From NCBI RefSeq assembly GCF_963664415.1, contig NZ_OY761442.1, forward strand, positions 434,001-498,000: a stretch of DNA of 64,000 bases, written 5' to 3'. The translations under genes and the position numbers were made by a program. Within the stretch, counting starts at the first letter, position 1. Every line of letters starts with the position of its first letter. This stretch comes from an uncultured Desulfobacter sp. GTDB lineage: Bacteria > Desulfobacterota > Desulfobacteria > Desulfobacterales > Desulfobacteraceae. Under the pieces are notes generated by a model. That model was not told the origin of the DNA, ran no database searches, and saw only the letters and a program-made list of their open reading frames with translations. Of this stretch, positions 45,514 to 55,025 are shown piece by piece.

Positions 45514-45999
45514 ATGGAAGAACATGTTGAAAAAATAGAATGCAGCATGGCCAAAGATCCAATCCAAATGGTGGTCGAGGGGGTCGCCTATGACTTTCGA
45601 AATTTGTTGGAATCAATCCGGAGCAGGGCATGCATGGCTCTGCACCAGACCGCATTACCGGATATGGCTCAGAACATGACGACCCAGATTATCCAACTGA
45701 TTGATCAAAACACAATTCTTGCCGATTTTCTGGAACAGTTTGCAGATACCAGAAAGTGCAATAAGCAGGTTGTAGATCTCAACCGTGTCACCGAAACGAT
45801 ATTTAAACATGCGGCGCACCGTATGAAAGGCTGTTATCCTGAAAGAAAAGGTTTGGGCTTAACTTTAGCCAGAAATATTGTGGACAGTCATGGCGGTACC
45901 ATCGATATATGGAGTACCCCGGGGCGCGGGTCTGCTTTTTCAATTAATTTACCTTTGGGGTATTTTGAAAAAACTTTATCGGAAGCTGTATCGGAATAA
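45514..45999 (+). CDS. Degenerate short histidine kinase (pseudokinase)
   Basis: 161 residues. The dimerisation helix resembles HisKA, but the phospho-acceptor position reads VAYDFRNLLESI where active relatives have IAHDFNNLL, so His is replaced by Tyr. The sequence then jumps from HAAHRMKGCYPE directly to the G2 box KGLGLTLARNIVDSHGGTID and the final strand SAFSINLPLG, so the N box and G1 box are missing. It cannot bind ATP or autophosphorylate normally. The stop overlaps the ATG of the next gene (TAATG), arguing for coupled expression rather than random debris. Confidence 0.75.
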   Translation: MEEHVEKIECSMAKDPIQMVVEGVAYDFRNLLESIRSRACMALHQTALPDMAQNMTTQIIQLIDQNTILADFLEQFADTRKCNKQVVDLNRVTETIFKHAAHRMKGCYPERKGLGLTLARNIVDSHGGTIDIWSTPGRGSAFSINLPLGYFEKTLSEAVSE

Positions 46000-48833
46000 T
46001 GACTGACGGCAAAATGAAGAGCAGCAATAAAAAAGGTGTCGTCGGTGCAGCATCTTTTGTGGTGATGCTGATCGGCTTATACATCTGTTCTCTTTACAAT
46101 TTTCTCTTGTTTCATATGCTGGCTGAAATGTTTGCGGTGGTCACCGCATGCAGTATTTTTGTGGTGACATGGAACGCCAGAAAGTTTTTCAAAGAAAAAC
46201 AGTTTTTTCCCTTTATCGGGATCGCTTATCTTTTCGTGGGTATCCTGGACCTGGTTCATGCCATGACCTATAAAGGGGTCAATATCATTCCCTCTATTGA
46301 TGCCAATATTCCCACTCAGCTTTGGGTCTCTGCCCGTTATCTTGAAAGCATTACGCTGCTTTCTTCATTTTTTATATTTAAAAACAAGAAAAAGGCAGAA
46401 ACCTATTTATTGGGGTTCACAGTTGTTACTACGCTGATTTTACTTTCTATATTTTACTGGAAAATTTTTCCTGACTGCTATCTTGAGAATGCAGGCGGCC
46501 TGACTCCTTTTAAAAAAAACAGCGAGTACGCCATTTGCCTGATTCTGGCGTCAGCGCTGGGTGCCCTTTATTTCAACAGGGCCCGGTTTGACAAAACACT
46601 TTTCAACTGGTTGCAGGCATCCATCTTAATCACCATTGTTTCTGAACTGCTGTTTACAACGTATATCGGTGTTTTCAGTGCTGCCATCATACTCGGCCAT
46701 TATTTTAAAATCATTTCGTTTTATTGTCTATACAAAGCGCTGATTGAGACCGGTCTTTCACAACCGTACAGTCTTTTGTACAAAGATCTTGCCGACACCA
46801 GGGAAAATTATCAGAATTTGTTTTTCAATATGATCGACGGGTTTGCAAGACACCGGATGATTCTAGATGAAAACGGCAACCCGGTTGATTATGAATTTCT
46901 GGAAACCAATCAGGCTTTTGAAAGGCTGACCGGCCTTAAAAATGTAGCGGGGAAAACAGTGACTCAGATGTTGCCGGATATCAAAGATGATCCAATTAAC
47001 TGGATTGATGTTTATGGCAACGTTGCCCTTAAAGGCGAGCCGGCCCGGTTTGAAAACTATAGCGCGTCACTGCAGAAATGTTTTTCCATCAATGCTTATT
47101 CTGTTAATCACGGTGAATTTGTAACGATTTTTGAAGATATAACCGAAAGAAAAGAAGCTGTTGATGCTTTGTCTTCCCAAAGAGAGTTGCTGAACACCAC
47201 GTTGTCGCACCTCGGGGATGGTGTGATCTCTACGGATAAAACCGGTCGAGTGGCCTTTATCAATCCGGCTGCGGAAAAATTGACAGGGTGGCCCCGGGCA
47301 GAGGCGTTGGGAAAGAAATTGGAACAGATTTTCAATGTGTGCCGCAAAGAAAACAATGAGCCCACCTGCAAAGCGGATGAGATGGACTCACTGTACGAAG
47401 ATCAATCAATGGTTTTTCCCGATGAAGGTACGCTGCTGCATCGTGATGGGACCCGGATTCCCATTGAGGAGGCCGTAAATCCGGTGAAAGACAAAAACGG
47501 GGATGTCGCTGGGCTGGTTCTTATTTTTCGAGACATTACCATGTGGAAGCAATTCCAAAAAAAGCTCCAGGAGGCCAATGAATTATTGGAGGACAAAGTT
47601 GCCCAGCGGACTCAAACCCTGCACCAGACCGTAGAGCGTCTGCAAAAAGAAATTGAACAACGCATAAAGGCCGATACCCGAAACCAGGAAGCGGATCAGG
47701 AACTTCGGTCCCGGGCCGTCCAACTGCGGGCCCTGGCCGGAAAGCTGACCATGGCCGAACAGGCGGAACGCAGACGGGTCGCCAAAGTGCTGCATGACGG
47801 TATCCAGCAGTATCTGGCTGCAGCCAAACTTCACTTGAGCGGCCTTGAGCGTAAAATTGAAGATTCGCGATTAAGGGGTATGGCCATAAAAATCGAAGAA
47901 ACCATTGGTACCTGTATTCAAATGGCCCGTTCATTAAGTGCGGACCTAAGTCCGCCGGCGCTGTACAGGGGGGGACTGATTTCAGGCCTCCGGTGGCTTG
48001 CCGGCAGGATGCAGGAACGCCATGGATTTCGCGTGACGTTTAAATCCGAGATGGAAAATGTATCGCTCCCCGAGGATATTATGCTGTTGGTGTTTGAGTC
48101 GGTCCGGGAATTGCTGTTTAATTCAGTCAAACATTCCGGAATATCCGAAGCCGAGGTAAGGCTGACAAAAAGCGAAAAGAATCAACTCTGCCTTTGTGTG
48201 GAGGATGCCGGAAGCGGCTTTGAACCATCTGAGATCCCTGTTTCTGAAAATATGAAACAAGGCTTCGGCCTGTTCAGTATACAGGAGCGGATTAATTTGA
48301 TCGGGGGGACTTTTGAATTTGAAAGCAAGCCCGGCCAGGGCAGCCGGTTTAATATTCTGTTGCCCTATAAAACAGAAGCCGGGTCGATGCCTGCCGATAA
48401 CGCGCCGGCAGATTCCCTTGAAACCACTATGGATAAGAATGATTCCAAACATTCAAAAAAAGATATCCGGGTGCTTCTGGCCGATGACCACGCCATCTTC
48501 CGCAAAGGTGTATTCCAGTCGCTTAGGGAGACTGAGGGGATCAAAGTAGTCGGTCAGGCCCATGACGGCCTGGAAATTGTTGAACTGGCCCAACAACTCA
48601 CTCCCGATGTCATTTTAATGGATATCAACATGCCCGGCATCGACGGGGTTGAAGCAACCCATCGTATTTACAAGGCCCATCCGAACATAAAGATCCTGGC
48701 ACTTTCCATGTATGAGAAAAAAGACTATGCCCGGGATATGATTTCAGCCGGCGCCGTCGATTTCATCAGCAAGGGATGCTCGTCATCTGAAATGGTGGCC
48801 GCAATTAGAAATGCCGCAACGGTTTCCCTGTAA
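45999..48833 (+). CDS. Hybrid histidine kinase: MASE3, two PAS, HisKA_3, receiver
   Basis: 944 residues. An N-terminal MASE3 membrane sensor with about 7 helices (to about residue 255; ICSLYNFLLFHMLAEMFAVV ... IGIAYLFVGILDLVHAMTYK), PAS 1 (about 270-385), PAS 2 (about 390-510; ISTDKTGRVAFINPAAEKLT), coiled coil, then a NarX-type HisKA_3 with H599 (VAKVLHDGIQQYLAAAK), HATPase (LLFNSVKHSG, FGLFSIQERINLIGG) and a receiver with D875 (ILMDINMPGIDG). The ATG overlaps the preceding stop. The receiver has no output domain, so the phosphate may pass to another protein. Confidence 0.93.
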   Translation: MTDGKMKSSNKKGVVGAASFVVMLIGLYICSLYNFLLFHMLAEMFAVVTACSIFVVTWNARKFFKEKQFFPFIGIAYLFVGILDLVHAMTYKGVNIIPSIDANIPTQLWVSARYLESITLLSSFFIFKNKKKAETYLLGFTVVTTLILLSIFYWKIFPDCYLENAGGLTPFKKNSEYAICLILASALGALYFNRARFDKTLFNWLQASILITIVSELLFTTYIGVFSAAIILGHYFKIISFYCLYKALIETGLSQPYSLLYKDLADTRENYQNLFFNMIDGFARHRMILDENGNPVDYEFLETNQAFERLTGLKNVAGKTVTQMLPDIKDDPINWIDVYGNVALKGEPARFENYSASLQKCFSINAYSVNHGEFVTIFEDITERKEAVDALSSQRELLNTTLSHLGDGVISTDKTGRVAFINPAAEKLTGWPRAEALGKKLEQIFNVCRKENNEPTCKADEMDSLYEDQSMVFPDEGTLLHRDGTRIPIEEAVNPVKDKNGDVAGLVLIFRDITMWKQFQKKLQEANELLEDKVAQRTQTLHQTVERLQKEIEQRIKADTRNQEADQELRSRAVQLRALAGKLTMAEQAERRRVAKVLHDGIQQYLAAAKLHLSGLERKIEDSRLRGMAIKIEETIGTCIQMARSLSADLSPPALYRGGLISGLRWLAGRMQERHGFRVTFKSEMENVSLPEDIMLLVFESVRELLFNSVKHSGISEAEVRLTKSEKNQLCLCVEDAGSGFEPSEIPVSENMKQGFGLFSIQERINLIGGTFEFESKPGQGSRFNILLPYKTEAGSMPADNAPADSLETTMDKNDSKHSKKDIRVLLADDHAIFRKGVFQSLRETEGIKVVGQAHDGLEIVELAQQLTPDVILMDINMPGIDGVEATHRIYKAHPNIKILALSMYEKKDYARDMISAGAVDFISKGCSSSEMVAAIRNAATVSL

Positions 48834-48920
48834 GGGGCGCTCAGCCCACACTTGCCCTTGTATTTCCAATCATTTGCTCTCAGCTCTTGCATCGTAAAAG
48901 ATTCCATTCATAGTGCATCA

Positions 48921-51900
48921 ATGCCCATTGATTATTTTTTCAAAACACTGGCTGAAAATCTACGTGAAAAAGCAGTCTGCATTGTGCTTTCCGGGACAGG
49001 TTCCGACGGTACAACAGGGCTCAGGGAGGTAAAAGCCAACGGGGGCCTGGCCATAGTCCAAGACCCGGATACGGCCCAGCACGACGGTATGCCAAGAAGC
49101 GCTATCAGTACGGGGGCCGTAGATCGTATCCTCGCCCCGGAAAAGATGCCTGGCGTTCTTCAGGAGTATGCCAAACACCCATATGTCAACGGCATTAACA
49201 AAGGCGCCTTAGAAGATGCTTCCGGCGATGACGACCAGCTTGATGAGATTCTTGCCCTGCTTTATGTCAAAACAGGACATGAATTCCAGCATTATAAAAA
49301 AAGCACCATGAGTCGCCGTATCCAGCGCCGTATGTCGCTCAACCATATCGGCAAGGCTCGGGAATACCTGGCATATCTCAGAAAGTCCAACCAGGAAACA
49401 GAAGATCTTTTCAAGGATATGCTGATCAACGTAACGGCCTTTTTCCGCGAACCCGAAGCTTGGGATCTCCTTGAAAAGAAGGTAATTCCTCAATTGATTG
49501 AGCGTTGTGACAAAAATCGACCCATCCGTGTCTGGGCACCCGGATGTGCCAGCGGGGAAGAGGTCTACAGCATTGCCATGCTGCTCCATGAAGCCATTGA
49601 CCGGGTTGAAAAACATTGTGAAATCCAGATCTTCGGCATGGATATTGATAAAGATGCATTTCAGATTGCACGCAGCGGCCGCTATCCGGAAAGCATTGCC
49701 GCTCAGGTATCTTCCCAGAGGCTGGAGCGCTTTTTCGACCGGGAAGAAGGGTTTTTTGTTGTAAAAAAACGCCTGAGGGAATCTGTGGTGTTTGCCCCCC
49801 AGTCCCTGATCACTGATCCGCCGTTTTCCAACCAGGACCTGGTGATCTGCCGTAATCTACTAATATATCTGGAGTCAGACACACAGTTCAAGTTGATCCG
49901 GCTTTTTCATTTTGCACTCAGGGCAGACGGATTTCTTTTTCTGGGAAACAGCGAAACCATCGGCTCACAGAAAGATCTTTTTTCCCCGGTATCAAAAACC
50001 TGGCGCATTTTCAAACGCCTGGGAAGCGGCAGACAACCCAGGATTGAATTGCCGGTCTTTAAGACCTATAGTCTGCAACTTAAAAAAGAAGACGGCACAC
50101 ATGGTCGGCGGACAAAAATAAAAAGTCCGGTCGGGATTATCCATGAAGCCCTGGTGGATTTTTATGCACCGCCTGCAGTTCTGGTAGATCGGAATTTCAA
50201 CATTTTATTCCACCAGGGCGATACCGTAAAATATTTGAAATTGCCGGAAGGGGAACCGACCCTCAATCTGCTCGACCATCTGGCACCCTGCATACGGACC
50301 AAGGCCCGATGGCTGCTTCAAAGCGTTATCGAAGCAGAAGAGCCAAACTCATTTGAGCATATATTGGCGGTGTCACCCCAGGGCAACCGGGAAAAGATCC
50401 GCCTGGAAGCTGCGCCTCTTAAACGACCGCAGGAAGCCCGAGGACTGATCCTTGTCTCTTTTTTCTCCCAGCCCAGGAAGGAGCCGGAAACTGAAGTGGA
50501 CGTATCCGGTTCGGACTGTGACGCCTCGGAGGTCGCAGCAGTTCAGCAACTTGAGTATGAACTTCAGATTACCCGCGAAGAGCTTCAATCCACTATAGAA
50601 GAGATGGAGACCTCAAACGAAGAGCTTAAAGCCTCAAATGAAGAGGTCATGAGCATGAATGAAGAGCTTCAATCCACCAACGAAGAACTTGAAACCAGTA
50701 AGGAGGAGCTCCAGTCACTCAATGAAGAATTAACAACGGTTAATAATGAACTGCGGGAAAAAATCAGAGAGCTGGAAGAGGCAAACGATGACATGACCAA
50801 CCTTTTGGTCAGCACCCATATTCCTACAATTTTTCTGGACAGGGAGATGTGTATCAAACGGTTTACCCCCGTAGCCCTGGACCTCATGCATCTGGTGGGA
50901 TCGGATATCGGCAGGCCAATTGATCACATTGTCAAACGTTTTAAGGATGACTACCTGGTTACGGATATTCAAAAAGTGCTCAAAGACCTGATCCCAAACG
51001 AACGGGAAGTATATGTGGATGAAACAGGCCAGTTCTATGTCCGGCGTATTCAGCCCTATCGTACCCAGGATGAACGGATTGCCGGTGTCGTGATCACGTT
51101 TAACGATATCACCCAGCGGCGTAAGGATATGATTGAGATTCAAGCCCGCGAAGATCAACTGAAAAGCGCCATTGTTCATGCCCCATTACCGGTAATGCTG
51201 CTTGCAGAAGATGATGAAATACTTTTGATCAACGGTGCATGGACCAGGATTACCGGCTACACTGAACAAGAGCTTAAAAACACTTTGAAATGGACGGAAA
51301 AAGCCCATGGAGCCAAGCAGTCAGAGGTCCTTTCACATGTTCGAAAGGTCCTTGGAAAAGAGGCTAAGGTGGAGGTGGATGCAGGAGAATTTGTGGTTCG
51401 GACTAAAAGTGGAAAAGAACGGATCTGGCACTTTCATTTTTCCCATATCGGGAGCCTTCCCGACGGCAGACAGATGATCATTGCAATGGCCATTGATACC
51501 ACAATGACCCGTGCCCATGAGAAGAGCCTGAAAGAAAAAGAGACCCAGCTGCAGCAGATAAATGTGGACTTGGAAGAAAAAATTTTCCACCGGACCCGCG
51601 ATATTGAAGAGAAAAACCAGCTTCTTGAAAAAATGGCCATGGAACTTTCCCAGGTAGAACAGCGGGAACGACGCAACCTGGCCTCCCGGCTTCACGATGA
51701 CCTTCAGCAGGTGATCGCCTCGGCCCGGTTCCGTCTGGATGCCTATTCCAAAAAGCTGAATTTGGAAGAAGATGAGATTCTGTCCCAAATTCAATCCCTG
51801 CTCGTAGAGGCTGGCACTACCTGCCGGGATATCACCTCCAATCTGGCCCCCCCGGTGTTGTATGACTCCGGTCTGTTCAAAGCTTTGGGTTGGGTCTGCA

Positions 51901-52703
51901 ATAACTTCAAGGATCGGCACGGGCTTGAAGTCGCCTGCCACATTCAGGAGCCGGATGAGGATCATATTGATCCGGATAAATCGGTTTTTATTTTTCAAAG
52001 TATCAAAGAGTTGCTTTTTAACGTGGTAAAACATGCCGAAACATCCAAGGCCAGCCTGTTTGCCAACCTGGACAACAGTGGTTGCCTGCACATCCGGATT
52101 CAGGATAAAGGTATTGGGTTTGACTTTGAAAAAAAACGCGAGAAAATGGCAAGGCAGGGGTCCTACGGTCTGCTCAGTATCAAACAGCGGATTGCCTATA
52201 TCGGCGGCAAGGTGAAGATCATATCAGAACCGGGAAAAGGCACATGTGTAGATATTCACATGCCCCTGAAGGCAGGACAGGCTTATGCCGAATGCAACAA
52301 TGAATTTTTCAAAGAAAAAGAGAATGTCCACTCGGAAACATCCTCTGTCAGGTTGTTAATAGTAGATGACCACCATATTTTTCGTGAGGGACTGAAAAGC
52401 CTTCTGGAAAATGAAGAAGACATTTTGATCGCAGGAGAGGCAAGCGATGGAAAAAAGGCCATTGAAAGAGTTCGGGACCTGAATCCGGACGTCGTTCTTA
52501 TGGATGTGAACATGCCTGGAATGAACGGTATTCAAACCACCCGGGAAATTTTAAAAAACCATCCCGATGTCAGGATTATCGGCTTGTCCATCAACGCGGA
52601 AGAAGAAGTTTCCGAAGCCTTATTTGCTGCCGGAGCCAAAGCCTACCTTTCCAAGGACGGATTATCTTCAGAACTGATTGCACAAATTCGTAAAAAAAAC
52701 TGA
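48921..52703 (+). CDS. CheB'-CheR-PAS-PAS-kinase-receiver fusion, CheB part N-truncated
   Basis: 1260 residues if started at the ATG at 48921 (frame open from 48852; no Shine-Dalgarno). It begins inside the CheB methylesterase domain (MPIDYFFKTLAENLREKAVC, IVLSGTGSDGTTGLREV): the catalytic Ser and His part is missing and only the Asp part remains. A full CheR methyltransferase follows (NVTAFFREPEAWDLLEKKVI, VWAPGCASGEEVYSIAMLLH), then a coiled coil of NEEL repeats, two PAS domains, NarX-type HisKA_3 with H925 (LASRLHDDLQQVIASARFRL), HATPase, and a receiver with D1195 (VLMDVNMPGMNG). The receiver-coding DNA is copied in the remnant at 31.9-32.2 kb. Confidence 0.85.
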   Translation: MPIDYFFKTLAENLREKAVCIVLSGTGSDGTTGLREVKANGGLAIVQDPDTAQHDGMPRSAISTGAVDRILAPEKMPGVLQEYAKHPYVNGINKGALEDASGDDDQLDEILALLYVKTGHEFQHYKKSTMSRRIQRRMSLNHIGKAREYLAYLRKSNQETEDLFKDMLINVTAFFREPEAWDLLEKKVIPQLIERCDKNRPIRVWAPGCASGEEVYSIAMLLHEAIDRVEKHCEIQIFGMDIDKDAFQIARSGRYPESIAAQVSSQRLERFFDREEGFFVVKKRLRESVVFAPQSLITDPPFSNQDLVICRNLLIYLESDTQFKLIRLFHFALRADGFLFLGNSETIGSQKDLFSPVSKTWRIFKRLGSGRQPRIELPVFKTYSLQLKKEDGTHGRRTKIKSPVGIIHEALVDFYAPPAVLVDRNFNILFHQGDTVKYLKLPEGEPTLNLLDHLAPCIRTKARWLLQSVIEAEEPNSFEHILAVSPQGNREKIRLEAAPLKRPQEARGLILVSFFSQPRKEPETEVDVSGSDCDASEVAAVQQLEYELQITREELQSTIEEMETSNEELKASNEEVMSMNEELQSTNEELETSKEELQSLNEELTTVNNELREKIRELEEANDDMTNLLVSTHIPTIFLDREMCIKRFTPVALDLMHLVGSDIGRPIDHIVKRFKDDYLVTDIQKVLKDLIPNEREVYVDETGQFYVRRIQPYRTQDERIAGVVITFNDITQRRKDMIEIQAREDQLKSAIVHAPLPVMLLAEDDEILLINGAWTRITGYTEQELKNTLKWTEKAHGAKQSEVLSHVRKVLGKEAKVEVDAGEFVVRTKSGKERIWHFHFSHIGSLPDGRQMIIAMAIDTTMTRAHEKSLKEKETQLQQINVDLEEKIFHRTRDIEEKNQLLEKMAMELSQVEQRERRNLASRLHDDLQQVIASARFRLDAYSKKLNLEEDEILSQIQSLLVEAGTTCRDITSNLAPPVLYDSGLFKALGWVCNNFKDRHGLEVACHIQEPDEDHIDPDKSVFIFQSIKELLFNVVKHAETSKASLFANLDNSGCLHIRIQDKGIGFDFEKKREKMARQGSYGLLSIKQRIAYIGGKVKIISEPGKGTCVDIHMPLKAGQAYAECNNEFFKEKENVHSETSSVRLLIVDDHHIFREGLKSLLENEEDILIAGEASDGKKAIERVRDLNPDVVLMDVNMPGMNGIQTTREILKNHPDVRIIGLSINAEEEVSEALFAAGAKAYLSKDGLSSELIAQIRKKN

Positions 52704-53123
52704 CCCGGCTTTTACTTGGAACCTAAGGCATTGCTCAAAAATAAATGATTTATTTTGTGCAGTGCCTATAAAAAATAATGGCCGATCTTATGATCAAGCC
52801 CCAAATAATTTCAAAATGTTTCCCGACAAGGACATGGCCGAATCGGAAACGCTATCCGGATAATCTTTCATCCATGCTGGTGGTGCAATAATCACAGGTT
52901 CTCAAGGCCTCTATTCTTCTTTTTTTGCCGCTGGCACAGCATAATGTTGATTTTGAATTTTTATATGAATCCATATGACCTCCTGAAGTTTTATTAGCAA
53001 TGGCATATATGAAAATTATATGCCATTGCTAATAAAATATATCAGAATAAAAAAAGATTAAGTTCTGCTGATAGTTGGACAAGCTGTTTTAGCTTTCTTT
53101 GCCATTGCGAACACCAAATTGTT
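52704..53123. other. Intergenic region with a long hairpin
   Basis: 420 bp without a supported gene. Besides the perfect inverted repeat at 52989-53037 there is nothing recognisable. The minus-strand zinc-ribbon gene ends at 53124. Confidence 0.45.
52989..53037. terminator. Perfect 21-bp inverted repeat
   Basis: Arms of 21 bp (52989-53009 and 53017-53037, beginning TTTTATTAGCAATGGCATAT) with a 7-nt loop, between the convergent kinase fusion and zinc-ribbon gene. The T- and A-rich outer ends make it a plausible bidirectional terminator; it may also be a relic of a small mobile element. Confidence 0.6.
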
Positions 53124-53306
53124 TTACTCTATTTCTTCAAAGCCTAAATCCATGGCCGCCTGGCACTCGCCGCACTCCATTGTGGCATTTTCAAGATCAG
53201 GATATTTTTCTTTGATCTCTTCTTCGGTCATTATTGCCAAATGACTGCATCCACACTGCGGGCAACTGTTTTTAATTTTGTATTTCTTCTTCTTTTTTTC
53301 AGCCAT
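53124..53306 (-). CDS. Small zinc-ribbon protein
   Basis: 60 residues, lysine-rich start (MAEKKKKKYKIKNSCPQCGC) then CPQCGCSHLAIM and MECGECQAAMDLGFEEIE: two CxxC pairs for one zinc. The second of two adjacent ATGs (53306) has better spacing to AAGGAGG. Function unknown; several small zinc or Fe-S proteins cluster in this part of the window. Confidence 0.75.
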   Translation of the reverse strand: MAEKKKKKYKIKNSCPQCGCSHLAIMTEEEIKEKYPDLENATMECGECQAAMDLGFEEIE

Positions 53307-53558
53307 CATATCCTCCTTTATATTTTGGTGATTAATAATTGTCCTTAGTATACCATGTCAAACTTTTGTATTTATATGGGTGATTATCCTCATTTTAATA
53401 AGGTTTTAAAGACTGAAACCGGCAAAGTAGTTACTTCTTTGGCGGTGTTTACATAGTTTCCCTGATACTGGGTTTTTCGATTTTGTTTTATTGTGATGAA
53501 TGATCGACTGCAGATTTAAGAAGTTGTGTATGAAAACAATCAAGGAGGTAACGACGTC

Positions 53559-55013
53559 ATGACCAGCAAAACCCCCAAGCCCACAACCAATGATGCAGGC
53601 ATACCCGTATCCAGTGATGAACATTCCCTTACCGTCGGGCCGGATGGTCCGATTCTGCTGCAGGATCATTACCTGATCGAACAGATGGCCAATTTCAACC
53701 GGGAACGCATCCCGGAACGCCAGCCCCATGCCAAAGGTTCCGGGGCGTTTGGTTATTTTGAAGTAACCCGGGATATCAGTGCATATACCAAGGCTGAGTT
53801 GTTCCAGCCCAGCACAAAAACAGACACGCTGATCCGGTTTTCAACCGTGGCCGGAGAGAGAGGAAGTCCAGATACCTGGCGGGATCCTAGAGGATTTGCT
53901 TTGAAATTTTATACCACCCAGGGCAACTATGACATGGTGGGCAATAATACCCCTGTATTTTTCTTAAGAGACCCAATGAAATTCCAACATTTTATCCGGT
54001 CCCAAAAGCGACGTGCGGACAGTGGCCTGCGGGATCATGATATGCAGTGGGATTTCTGGACACTGTCACCCGAATCCGCCCACCAGGTCACATGGCTGAT
54101 GGGCGACCGGGGCATTCCAAAAACCTGGCGTCACATGAACGGTTACTCCAGCCATACGTATATGTGGGTCAACAAAAATGATGAGCGCTTCTGGGTCAGG
54201 TATCATTTTAAAACCGATCAGGGCATTGAATGCCTGACCCAACAGGAAGCAGACCGCCTGGCAGGAGAGGATGCAGACTGTCATCGCCGGGACCTGTTTG
54301 AATCGATCCGGCAGGGGGATTATCCGTCCTGGACCCTGAAAGTGCAGCTCATGCCCTTTGAAGAAGCTAAGACGTATCGGTTCAACCCTTTTGACCTGAC
54401 CAAAGTATGGCCACATGAAGATTATCCGCTTCATGAGGTGGGAAAATTGGTTTTAAACCGAAACCCGACAGATTTTCACACGGAAATCGAGCAGGCCGCA
54501 TTTGAACCCAACAGCTTTGTTCCCGGTATCGGGCCAAGTCCTGACAAGATGCTTCTGGGCCGGCTTTTTTCCTATGCCGATGCCCACCGGGCCCGCCTGG
54601 GTGTGAATTATAAACAGATTCCGGTCAATCGCCCCAAAGCACCTGTGAACAGTTACAGTAAAGATGGTGCCATGCGTGTGATCAATGTTTCTGATCCGGT
54701 TTACGCCCCCAATTCAAAGGGCGGCCCTAAAGCAGAGGGCGAACGTTATGCCCAAAAAGAGGTGTGGAATGCCAACGGTGATTTTGTCCGGGCCGCATAC
54801 ACCCTTAGAAAGGATGACGATGATTTCGGCCAGGCCGGAACGCTTGTACGTGAGGTTATGAATGATGCTCAACGGGATCGTCTGGTTTCCAATGTTGTTG
54901 GGCATTTGAAAAATGGTGTGACCCAGCCCGTTCTGGAACGATGTTTTGAATACTGGCGAAATATTGATAAACAGATTGGCGACAGAATTGCCGAAGGTGT
55001 CAACAAAAGATAA
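53559..55013 (+). CDS. katA: Monofunctional heme catalase (clade 3)
   Basis: 484 residues from the ATG at 53559, with AAGGAGG about 10 bases upstream. Degrades hydrogen peroxide. Catalytic H57 (QPHAKGSGAFGYF), N129/N130 region (YDMVGNNTPVFFLRDPMKF), and proximal heme ligand Y339 (GRLFSYADAHRARLG). The length suits small-subunit catalases. Located 12 bp before a dihydroorotate-dehydrogenase-like gene. In an anaerobe this is part of an oxygen defence set with bacterioferritin, desulfoferrodoxin and the ferritin-like protein here. Confidence 0.97.
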   Translation: MTSKTPKPTTNDAGIPVSSDEHSLTVGPDGPILLQDHYLIEQMANFNRERIPERQPHAKGSGAFGYFEVTRDISAYTKAELFQPSTKTDTLIRFSTVAGERGSPDTWRDPRGFALKFYTTQGNYDMVGNNTPVFFLRDPMKFQHFIRSQKRRADSGLRDHDMQWDFWTLSPESAHQVTWLMGDRGIPKTWRHMNGYSSHTYMWVNKNDERFWVRYHFKTDQGIECLTQQEADRLAGEDADCHRRDLFESIRQGDYPSWTLKVQLMPFEEAKTYRFNPFDLTKVWPHEDYPLHEVGKLVLNRNPTDFHTEIEQAAFEPNSFVPGIGPSPDKMLLGRLFSYADAHRARLGVNYKQIPVNRPKAPVNSYSKDGAMRVINVSDPVYAPNSKGGPKAEGERYAQKEVWNANGDFVRAAYTLRKDDDDFGQAGTLVREVMNDAQRDRLVSNVVGHLKNGVTQPVLERCFEYWRNIDKQIGDRIAEGVNKR

Positions 55014-55025
55014 AGGATAAATACC

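Noticed and set aside
51333..52091. 252-codon minus-strand ORF
   Set aside because: Lies fully inside the CheR-kinase gene opposite its PAS and kinase domains; low-complexity shadow translation.
53340..53520. PerR-type operator upstream of the catalase gene
   Set aside because: The AT-rich stretch has only partial resemblance (TTAATAATTG) and no proper palindrome.
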